DNA of 64,000 nt. It comes from Achromobacter arsenitoxydans SY8. Lineage in GTDB: Bacteria; Pseudomonadota; Gammaproteobacteria; Burkholderiales; Burkholderiaceae_B. A program made the translations under genes and the position numbers. Within the stretch, counting starts at the first letter, position 1. Every line of letters begins with the position of its first letter. Of the stretch, positions 57,507 through 64,000 are shown piece by piece. The notes under the pieces were generated by a model. The model was not told where the DNA came from. It saw nothing but the letters and a program-made list of their open reading frames with translations, and ran no database searches. Location: positions 1-64,000 of the forward strand of contig NZ_AGUF01000054.1 of the NCBI RefSeq assembly GCF_000236785.1, given 5' to 3'.

Positions 57507-58511
57507 TCAGGTCAGGCTGCGCCGCAGGCGGGCGGCGACCTGGTCAAGCAAAAACACGGTGAGGAAGATCACGACAAGAATGGTCCCCACATGGGAGTAC
57601 TGGTACATGTCGTAGCGGCCCTTCAGCTCCTGCCCGATGCCGCCCGCGCCCACCAGGCCCACCACGGTGGCCATGCGCACATTGCGGTCCAGGACGTATA
57701 GCGTGTAGCCCGTGAATTTGGGCATCACCTGGGGCAGCACTGCGTAGGCCAGCACGCGCAGCTTGCTGGAGCCGATCGCGGCCAGCGCTTCCTGCGGTTT
57801 GGTGTCCGCCGTCTCGACGTCCTCGGCATAGAACTTGCCCAGAAATCCCATCGAATGAATCGCCAGCGCCAGCACGCCGGCGATGGGGCCGAAGCCATAG
57901 GCCAGCACCAGGAACAGCGCGCAGATCAGTTCCGGCATGGCTCGGAAGAGGCTGACCACCGCCCGCGCAGCCACATACAGCACTCGGTTGGGCGCATAGT
58001 TGCGTGCGCTGCAGTAGGCCAGCGGAGCACTGCCCAGTACTGCCAGGAGGGTGGCCCAGATTGCGATTTCGAAGGTCTCGATCATCTTGACCGCTACCCG
58101 CCACAAGTAGCCCAGCGGCTCGACCAGGTAGGTGTGCGTGGACACCTCGTCTTCCATCTTCAGCGTGTGCGGGTTCAGTTTGCTCTCGGTGACCTGTTGC
58201 GTTTCCACCCGCGCCAGCCAGGGCAGGTTTTGCGGGTCGAAGCCTTCGATGCGCGAGGTTTCGGTGCGATAGGAAACCTGCAGCGGGAAAAGGCTGTCAG
58301 CCAGCGCTCCCAGGCCCGACGTGACCTGGGACTGCTCCTTGATGCCGACCGCGGCCAGCGCACCATCCAGCGTCAGCGCCGCCATGCGGCCCATTTCGAC
58401 TCGCTGGCCGGTGTATAGGAAAAGCATCAGCGCGGCGATGACGACCACCAGCGTCCGGGCTCCGTATGGAGGATCCAGCCGCCAGGCAGTGTTGTTGGCT
58501 TGCGTGTTCAT
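57507..58511 (-). CDS. phnE: PhnE-type ABC permease with large periplasmic insert (second importer)
   Basis: A 334-residue permease, about 60 residues longer than usual PhnE. The first membrane helix (RTLVVVIAALMLFLYTG) is near residue 20. Residues ~40-140 form a long soluble insert (including TSRIEGFDPQNLPWLARV and KLNPHTLKMEDEVSTHTYLV), which should lie in the periplasm. Then come the transport helices, the EAA loop (EALAAIGSSKLRVLAYAVLP) and GLVGAGGIGQEL. It overlaps phnC by 4 bases. The insert may contact the binding protein or the lipid-derived ligand. Confidence 0.92.
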   Translation of the reverse strand: MNTQANNTAWRLDPPYGARTLVVVIAALMLFLYTGQRVEMGRMAALTLDGALAAVGIKEQSQVTSGLGALADSLFPLQVSYRTETSRIEGFDPQNLPWLARVETQQVTESKLNPHTLKMEDEVSTHTYLVEPLGYLWRVAVKMIETFEIAIWATLLAVLGSAPLAYCSARNYAPNRVLYVAARAVVSLFRAMPELICALFLVLAYGFGPIAGVLALAIHSMGFLGKFYAEDVETADTKPQEALAAIGSSKLRVLAYAVLPQVMPKFTGYTLYVLDRNVRMATVVGLVGAGGIGQELKGRYDMYQYSHVGTILVVIFLTVFLLDQVAARLRRSLT

Positions 58512-59386
58512 CTGGCTTCTCCCAAGGAAAACAGCGCTGGCCGAGCCTGCGCCGCCCGCCGCCCGCCCTCCGGGCCGCTGCCCGGCAACTCGGCTATGGG
58601 CGATCCGGCTTCGCGCGGCGAGGCCGAATCGCCAGCCCGGTAAAGCGCATCGGCGACGGCCTCGTTGAACGCGTTGGCCGGCCCGTCGAACACCATCGAG
58701 CCATGGCGCAGCGCGACGATGCGGTCGGCGAACTCTCTTGCCAGGTCGACCTGATGCAGGCTGCACACCACCGTGGCGCCGCGTTCGCGGGCCTGGTCGC
58801 GCAACAGCGTCAGGATGTCGCGGCTGATGCGCGGATCCAGGCTGGCCACCGGCTCATCGGCCAGCAGCAGCGCGGGCGAAAGCATGAAGGCGCGGGCAAT
58901 GCCTACGCGCTGCTGCTGGCCGCCCGACAGGTCGCTCACGCGGCGGTGCAGGTGCTCGGGTAGCAGACCCACTTCATGCGCCAGCTGACAGGCGCGCTCG
59001 CGCAACTCGGCGGGAAAGCGCAGCAGGCAGGCGCGCCAGGCCGGGAGCACCGGCAACGCGCCGGACAGTATGTTGGTGCCTACCGTGGCCCGCGATACCA
59101 GGTTGAATTGCTGATGCACCATGCCGATGCGCGGCCGTACCGTCGCCAGCGCCGCAGGCTCGATCAGGGTGCCGTCCACCCAGACCTGGCCCTGCGTCGG
59201 CGCCGTCAGGCCATTGGCCATGCGCAGCAGAGTCGATTTGCCCGCTCCCGATGCTCCCAGAATTACGCAGAACTGGCCGCGCGGCACCTGCAGCGAAACC
59301 GAATCCAAGGCCATGGTGCCATCGGCATATCGCATGCCCACGGATTCGTAGCGCAGCAAATCCGTTTCCCTTGCGCCCGCGCTCAC
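58508..59386 (-). CDS. phnC: PhnC-type ABC ATPase (second importer)
   Basis: A 292-residue ATPase: Walker A LGASGAGKSTLLRM, GMVHQQFNLVSRATVGTNIL, signature [16 protein letters not shown], Walker B LLLADEPVASLDP and SLHQVDLA. The C-terminal ~40 residues are a Pro/Gly/Arg-rich extension (SPREAGSPIAELPGSGPEGG). It overlaps its neighbours on both sides by 4 bases, so the three genes form one coupled operon. Confidence 0.94.
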   Translation of the reverse strand: MSAGARETDLLRYESVGMRYADGTMALDSVSLQVPRGQFCVILGASGAGKSTLLRMANGLTAPTQGQVWVDGTLIEPAALATVRPRIGMVHQQFNLVSRATVGTNILSGALPVLPAWRACLLRFPAELRERACQLAHEVGLLPEHLHRRVSDLSGGQQQRVGIARAFMLSPALLLADEPVASLDPRISRDILTLLRDQARERGATVVCSLHQVDLAREFADRIVALRHGSMVFDGPANAFNEAVADALYRAGDSASPREAGSPIAELPGSGPEGGRRAAQARPALFSLGEAR

Positions 59387-60327
59387 CGCTGCGCCGCCTT
59401 GTTCAGGATTTCGCCCTTGATCTCGTCGGTCAGCAGGGACAATTTCGAAGCCGGCCCGGCGAATTGTTCCTCCGAAAATTCAGTATCAAAGCGGTCGAGC
59501 TTGGCGCCGCCGTAGCCGCGCACCATATCTGGCGTCACACCGGGGGCTTGATGCACTTTGGCGAATGCCTGTTTGAGATTTGCCTTCAGCGGTTCGGGCA
59601 ATTTGGTGTTCATCGCCAGGGGCGGGTATGGAATTGCCTCGCTCTTGAAGATCACCTTGACGGACTTGGGATCCACCGCCCCTTGGCGCACCGCCTTGTC
59701 GAAGGAATCGAATGACAGTGCGGCCGCGTCGACCTGCCCCTGAACCAAGGCCGCCAAACTGCTGGCATGGCTTCCGGTCAGCTGCATCGCGGCCAGGTCC
59801 TTCGCCGGATTCATGCCATCGTTGAGCATTGAGGCCACTTGAAAGGTGAAACTCGAAGCCGAATTCACGTCGCCGAACGCGGCGCGCCTGCCCTTCAGGT
59901 CGGCCAGGGAATTGATCGGAGAATCGGCCTTGGCGAACATGGCGGCGTAGTAGCTCGATTCGCCCTTTTGCACGCCCACCGCCAGCAATTGCGCGCATTG
60001 CCGCTGGTGCGCCTGCACATACGAGACGGGGCCCAGGAAGGCCACTTCGGCCAGCTGATTGCACATACCTTCGACCACGGCGCCGTAGGACTGCCCGACG
60101 GTCAGCTGGAAATGCAGACCGGTGCTGCGCGTGATCGCATTGAAGATTGGCGCATAGTCGGCCTTGGTGCCTGACTCCGTCCCGCCATCGGCCGGAATCA
60201 GCAGTACGCGCAGCGGGCGTTGCGCGGATCCGTCGGCCAGGGACTGGGCCTGCGCGAGGGGCGCGGCCGCCATCAGGGCCGCTAGCGTCAGTGCGAGGGC
60301 GCTAAAGCGCAGCGTTTTCATGTCCAT
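59383..60327 (-). CDS. phnD: PhnD-type periplasmic binding protein (second importer)
   Basis: A 314-residue receptor with signal peptide (ALTLAALMAAAPLAQAQ). Family parts include RVLLIPADGGTESGTKADYA near the start, GVQKGESSYYAAMFAKADS and GDVNSASSFTFQVASML. Two in-frame ATGs (60327, 60321) share one AAGGAA. It is only distantly similar to the first PhnD of the window, so its ligand probably differs. Divergent from the HAD phosphatase gene. Confidence 0.92.
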   Translation of the reverse strand: MDMKTLRFSALALTLAALMAAAPLAQAQSLADGSAQRPLRVLLIPADGGTESGTKADYAPIFNAITRSTGLHFQLTVGQSYGAVVEGMCNQLAEVAFLGPVSYVQAHQRQCAQLLAVGVQKGESSYYAAMFAKADSPINSLADLKGRRAAFGDVNSASSFTFQVASMLNDGMNPAKDLAAMQLTGSHASSLAALVQGQVDAAALSFDSFDKAVRQGAVDPKSVKVIFKSEAIPYPPLAMNTKLPEPLKANLKQAFAKVHQAPGVTPDMVRGYGGAKLDRFDTEFSEEQFAGPASKLSLLTDEIKGEILNKAAQR

Positions 60328-60450
60328 GTTCCTTGTTCTGGTGAGGTTGCCGTCGGGGCAGCTGTGATGGCAGCCCTGATTCCGGAACGCAGATTAGGCG
60401 TCGCATATGACAGGCAAATGAAAAACGTTCAATTTTATAAATGGCGATTG

Positions 60451-60463
60451 TGAATATTATTCA
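60451..60463. promoter_or_regulatory. Candidate RpiR-type operator (TGAATATTATTCA)
   Basis: A 5-3-5 palindrome in the AT-rich divergent interval between phnD and the HAD gene. RpiR-family regulators such as HexR bind similar TGTAAT/ATTACA palindromes. The rpiR gene is two genes away. Confidence 0.45.
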
Positions 60464-60552
60464 GATAGAATTTCGCCCAGCCGGCTCGTTGCATTCCGCC
60501 GCTCCGCTGCCCCTCAACTTCACCTCGCGCCTCAAGGCGCCATCGCCTAGCC

Positions 60553-61401
60553 ATGACCCGCAATGCCATCGCATCGCCGCCCGCCCTTTCAGATTCCCTG
60601 CCAGCCGAGCCCCCCTGGGCGCTGCGCACGCGGGGCCTGATCCTGGACCTGGACGGCACGCTGATCCGGGGGCACGAAGTGATCCCCGGTGCCGGCGAAC
60701 TGCTGGCGCGCTGGTCGGGCCGCTACGTCATCGTCTCCAACAATTCCACGGACACGGCAGCGGGCCTGGCGCCGCGGCTGCAGGCATTGGGTCTGCCGGT
60801 CCAGGCCTGCGCCCTGGTCCTGGCCGGAGAGCAGGCCGTGCGTCATATCGCCCGCAGCCATCCACGCTGCAAGCTGATGCTGTGCGGTTCCGAGAGCCTG
60901 CGGGCATGCGCCGAGGGCCTTGGCCTGGCGCTGGTGTCCCGGGATCCGGACATCGTGCTGCTGACGCGCGACGTCGGCTTCAGCTATGCCACGCTGCAGG
61001 GTCTGCTCCGCGAGCTGGCGCGCGGCGCCACCCTGGTAGTCAGCAATGGCGACCTCACCCATCCGGGCCCCCAAGGGGCGGTGGTGCCGGAGACCGGCGC
61101 TTTGTTGCAGGCGTTATTGGCCTGCGCGCCGGAGGTCCGCCCACGCATACTCGGCAAGCCCGCTGCCATGTTGTTCCAGGAGGGATTGCGCCGGCTGGAC
61201 CTGCCGGCCGAGGACGTTACGGTCATCGGCGACAACGCACGCACCGACGCGCTGGGCGCGGTGCGCCTGGGGATAGGCTATTTGCTCGTCGGCAACGCGC
61301 CTCATGCCGACGCGCCGGACGTGGCGCGGCTGCTCGACGCGAAGTGCCGGCGCCGGCATGCCGCGCCTGAGGGCGCTGTGGGTGGCGACGAGTATCAGTA
61401 G
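60553..61401 (+). CDS. HAD-superfamily (type IIA, NagD-like) phosphatase
   Basis: A 282-residue HAD phosphatase: motif I GLILDLDGTLIRGHEVIPG, motif II IVSNNSTD, motif III GKPAAMLFQEGLRRL and motif IV VIGDNARTDALGAVRLG. The C2-type cap makes it NagD/phosphoglycolate/4-nitrophenylphosphatase-like. It is divergent from phnDCE and convergent with rpiR (7-base overlap). I infer that it dephosphorylates the imported organophosphate (for example phosphocholine or glycerol phosphate). The start 60553 is in-frame with good spacing only by default. Confidence 0.87.
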   Translation: MTRNAIASPPALSDSLPAEPPWALRTRGLILDLDGTLIRGHEVIPGAGELLARWSGRYVIVSNNSTDTAAGLAPRLQALGLPVQACALVLAGEQAVRHIARSHPRCKLMLCGSESLRACAEGLGLALVSRDPDIVLLTRDVGFSYATLQGLLRELARGATLVVSNGDLTHPGPQGAVVPETGALLQALLACAPEVRPRILGKPAAMLFQEGLRRLDLPAEDVTVIGDNARTDALGAVRLGIGYLLVGNAPHADAPDVARLLDAKCRRRHAAPEGAVGGDEYQ

Positions 61402-62300
61402 CGTTTGTTCGACAGCACGTCGAAGGTGCTGCGCAGGGTCGAAACGGCCTTGTCGTAGTCGGACAGCGCCAGGCAGGCAATCAGCGTGTCGACGATAGCC
61501 AGCTGCGCCAGGCGGCTGGTCATCGCCTCCGTGCGAAAGCGGGTTTCGCGCGACATGGTGTGCAGCACTACGTCGGCATATTCCTGGATCGGCGATTTTC
61601 CGAAGTTGGTGATGCACACCGTGCGCGCACCGGCCTCCTTGGCGAGCCGTGTCGCAAGCACCGTTTCATGCGTGCTGCCCGAGTGCGAGATGGTCAGCAC
61701 CGCCACGTCCGGGCCGGTCAGCGACGCGCTGATAGCCTGCACATGGGAGTCGGTAATTGCCGTCGCCTGCAGCCCGATGCGCAACATGCGGTAGTGCGCG
61801 TCATGGGCGATGATTGCCGAGCTGCCGATGCCGTAGATCTCAACACGGTGCGCACCGCGTATCAACTCCACGGCGGCGGACAGCGCCGCCACGTCCAGCA
61901 CAGACTCGGTCTCCTGCAGGGTCTGGATATTGCTGTGGAAAATCTTGCTGATGACCTGTGCTGGCGTGTCCTGCGCGCCCAGGTCTTCATGGATGTACTG
62001 CACCGGCTGCACGATCTGCTGCGCCAGCGCGATCTTCAGTTGCTGAAAGCCGGTAGCGCCCAGCATCTTGCAGAATCCCACCACGCTGCCGTCGCTGGAC
62101 TGCGTGCGCTCGGCCACCTCGCTGACAGACATGTGGACCACGTCCGCCGGATGGCGTATGACAAATTCGCCAATGCGCTGCGATGCCGCACCCATGGATG
62201 GCAACAGGCTCTGGATACGCGCAAGCATGGCTTGCGGCGAGCCCCTTTGCGGTTCTGCGGTGGTGGATGGCGTCCGGGGGGAACGTTTGGATGGGGGCAT
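61395..62300 (-). CDS. MurR/RpiR-family transcriptional regulator
   Basis: A 301-residue regulator: N-terminal RpiR helix-turn-helix (AASQRIGEFVIRHPADVVHM, SVSEVAERTQSSDGSVVGFC) and C-terminal SIS domain (RVEIYGIGSSAIIAHDAHYR, VAVLTISHSGSTHETVLATR). RpiR proteins sense phosphorylated sugars. It lies beside the HAD phosphatase and PhnDCE, so it may sense the imported phosphate ester. Confidence 0.92.
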   Translation of the reverse strand: MPPSKRSPRTPSTTAEPQRGSPQAMLARIQSLLPSMGAASQRIGEFVIRHPADVVHMSVSEVAERTQSSDGSVVGFCKMLGATGFQQLKIALAQQIVQPVQYIHEDLGAQDTPAQVISKIFHSNIQTLQETESVLDVAALSAAVELIRGAHRVEIYGIGSSAIIAHDAHYRMLRIGLQATAITDSHVQAISASLTGPDVAVLTISHSGSTHETVLATRLAKEAGARTVCITNFGKSPIQEYADVVLHTMSRETRFRTEAMTSRLAQLAIVDTLIACLALSDYDKAVSTLRSTFDVLSNKRY

Positions 62301-62471
62301 GGACGGTCGATGGCTAAGGAAGCAGATACGACGGCAACGATACTCTACCCGCCGCCATCACGGCTGTCATACATGCCGCCAGCCGCGGGCGCCGCGCTGT
62401 TGACGCCGCCAAATCCAGATCGTGCGGCGGCACGGCTGCGCATTTGACCTGCAGCGGCTGCCCCGACAGAC

Positions 62472-63653
62472 TCAAGCGTGCGCGCGGCGCGGCAGCCAGC
62501 GCCAGAACACGCCGGCCGCCACCAGGCCCAGCGTGCCGACGCCGAACGATGCGCCGCCCAGCGACACCAGGGCAGTCAGCACCGACAGCGCCACCGGCCC
62601 GCCGCTGGCGCCAAGATCGGCCATGAAGCGCCAGATGCCCAGGAACTGCGTGCGCGCGCCCGGCGGCGCGGCGTCGGCGCCCAGCGTCATCACGATGCCC
62701 GATCCGATGCCGTTGCCGAAGCCCAGCAGCACCGACACCAGAATGAAGCTCGTCACGCCGCCGGTCAGCGGGATCGCCATCAGGCTCAGCCCCATCAGCA
62801 GCGTGCACGGCAGCGCCACCCACAGGCGGCCGCGCTGGTCCATCACCTTGCCCGCCGGATAGAACACCGACATGTCGACCGCGGCGACCAGCCCGTAGAC
62901 TAGCGAGGTGGTGGTGGCGTCCAGGCCCAGATGGTCCGCCCACAGCGGAATCACCACCTGGCGCGACGCGCGCAGCGCGCTGATCAGCATCACACCCACG
63001 CCGAGCGTGGCGTACACGCCGCGATGGTCGCGCGCGACTTCGCCCATGCGCGCGCGCGGCGCACCCTTGCCCGCGCGGCCCGAGGGTTCGATGTCGGGCG
63101 CCTTGATGGCGATGAGCCCCGCGCCCAGCATGGCGCAGATGGCGATCCAATAGGCGCCGTCGAGCCCCAGGAAATGAATCAGCGCCGCGCCCGCGAAGGG
63201 GCCGATGAAGGTGCCGATCCGCGTTGTGCCGCCGAGCGTGGACAGGGCGCGCGCCCGGTACGCCAGCGGCACGACCTCGATCATGTAGCTTTGGCGCGCC
63301 AGCTGGAACACCGATTGCGCGCATCCCTGCATCAGCATGGCCAGCGCCAGCACCCAGAGGTTGGGCACGCCGATCACGAGCAGCAGGCCGATCACGCTCA
63401 GTACTGCCGCGCCCGCCATGGCGCGCTTTTCGCCGAAGCGTTCGGTGAACAGCGCGGACGGGATGTTGGAGAGCAGCGAGCCGATCCCGATGAGGGCGGC
63501 GATCAGGCCGGCGGCGGCCACCGACGCCCCTTGCTCGCGCGCGGTGAGTGCGATGACGGGAAGAATGGCGCCGTTGCTGATGCCATAGAGCAGCGACGGG
63601 CCGAACGCCGGCACGGCGATCTGCTTCAGATTGAACGAATCGGGTTGGGACAT
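62472..63653 (-). CDS. MFS transporter
   Basis: A 393-residue major-facilitator permease with about twelve helices: FGPSLLYGISNGAILPVIAL at the start, the loop 2-3 NIPSALFTERFGEKRAMAGA, and GGTTRIGTFIGPFAGAALIH in helix 5. Drug or sugar efflux is possible, but the substrate is unknown. ATG 63653 is chosen; a longer frame adds an Arg/Pro-rich leader. Not obviously linked to the neighbours. Confidence 0.88.
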   Translation of the reverse strand: MSQPDSFNLKQIAVPAFGPSLLYGISNGAILPVIALTAREQGASVAAAGLIAALIGIGSLLSNIPSALFTERFGEKRAMAGAAVLSVIGLLLVIGVPNLWVLALAMLMQGCAQSVFQLARQSYMIEVVPLAYRARALSTLGGTTRIGTFIGPFAGAALIHFLGLDGAYWIAICAMLGAGLIAIKAPDIEPSGRAGKGAPRARMGEVARDHRGVYATLGVGVMLISALRASRQVVIPLWADHLGLDATTTSLVYGLVAAVDMSVFYPAGKVMDQRGRLWVALPCTLLMGLSLMAIPLTGGVTSFILVSVLLGFGNGIGSGIVMTLGADAAPPGARTQFLGIWRFMADLGASGGPVALSVLTALVSLGGASFGVGTLGLVAAGVFWRWLPRRAHA

Positions 63654-63846
63654 GTGGGGGAGAGTGAGAGCTGGGCCGCATGCCGGCCGCATCGCCTCTG
63701 CGCGCGGGGCCGGCCCGTCGGCCATCGGCGCGGGAACCCCGAGAGTGTAGCTGTAGCCCCGCGCGCGCGGCTGTCAGCAGGCTGACAGGCGCCGCATGCC
63801 TCTCCAGGCGTTCCGCGCCAAGCCGCTCCGGGAAGGCGCGCCGCGC

Positions 63847-64000
63847 TCAGACCGCCCGGTGGTACACCGCCTCGACGTTGTAGCCGTCGGGGTCCAGGAT
63901 GAAGGCGCCGTAATAGTGCGGATGATATTGCGGACGCAATCCAGGGCCGCCATTGTCGCGGCCGCCGGCCTCCAGCGCCGCGCGGTGGAAGGCGTCGACC
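63847..64000 (-). CDS. VOC/glyoxalase-family protein, C-terminal end (truncated by window)
   Basis: The minus-strand frame encodes the last ~50 residues of a glyoxalase/bleomycin-resistance (VOC) protein: DAFHRAALEAGGRDNGGPG, then YGAFILDPDGYNVEAVYH, where the Glu in NVEAVYH is a typical metal ligand. The rest is outside the window. Confidence 0.85.
   Translation of the reverse strand, partial: VDAFHRAALEAGGRDNGGPGLRPQYHPHYYGAFILDPDGYNVEAVYHRAV

Overview
The window is a GC-rich bacterial chromosome segment whose gene content points to the Burkholderiales family Alcaligenaceae (Achromobacter or Bordetella type). The signs are three Bug/TctC-type tricarboxylate-receptor genes, a ribB-ribH-nusB-thiL-pgpA-cinA housekeeping run, a CIRCE-controlled groES-groEL operon, FecI-FecR-receptor iron modules and a polymorphic autotransporter. 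I see no tRNA, rRNA, insertion sequence, prophage or CRISPR array. The assignment to genus is an inference.

Layout. 1-2117 is the C-terminal part of an autotransporter. 2176-7447 (minus) is a PhnDCEE phosphonate-type ABC importer with an IclR regulator and a HAD phosphatase. 7597-12048 (plus) is the housekeeping run for riboflavin, antitermination, thiamine, phosphatidylglycerol and NMN salvage. 12138-14730 (minus) holds pyrF, ndh and dgkA. 14903-24753 (plus) is a sugar-acid island: GntR regulator, TRAP importer, SDR, FAH hydrolase, altronate dehydratase, fructuronate/tagaturonate-type reductase and an Ldh_2 oxidoreductase. It reads as a non-phosphorylative hexuronate or aldonate route. 24750-27869 (minus) holds a YihY-type membrane protein and groES-groEL.

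28147-32173 is a complete iron surface-signalling module (ECF sigma, FecR, TonB receptor). 32243-35832 is a sulfatase with a Bug receptor and a divergent LysR. 35833-38123 contains two poorly known genes and a stretch without a convincing gene. 38232-47558 is an acyl-CoA catabolic cluster: NDP-forming acyl-CoA synthetase, AcuI-type reductase, two acyl-CoA dehydrogenases, two Bug receptors and two tandem IclR regulators. 47701-48158 is a pair of tiny coupled reading frames. 48260-52191 (minus) is a second iron surface-signalling module.

52305-54793 (minus) is an unrecognised membrane-protein/lipoprotein pair. 54949-60327 (minus) groups a Tat-exported phospholipase C, a 56-residue lipoprotein and a second PhnDCE importer. 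This importer is again next to a HAD phosphatase (60553-61401) and a sugar-phosphate-type regulator (RpiR, 61395-62300). The window ends with an MFS transporter and the tail of a VOC/glyoxalase gene.

The most thought-provoking features are: two separate PhnD-type importers each paired with a HAD phosphatase and no C-P lyase; the phospholipase C/lipoprotein/importer/phosphatase neighbourhood, which could form one organophosphate-scavenging unit; a three-arm, attenuator-like leader before thiL; and the unrecognised two-gene envelope operon at 52305-54793.
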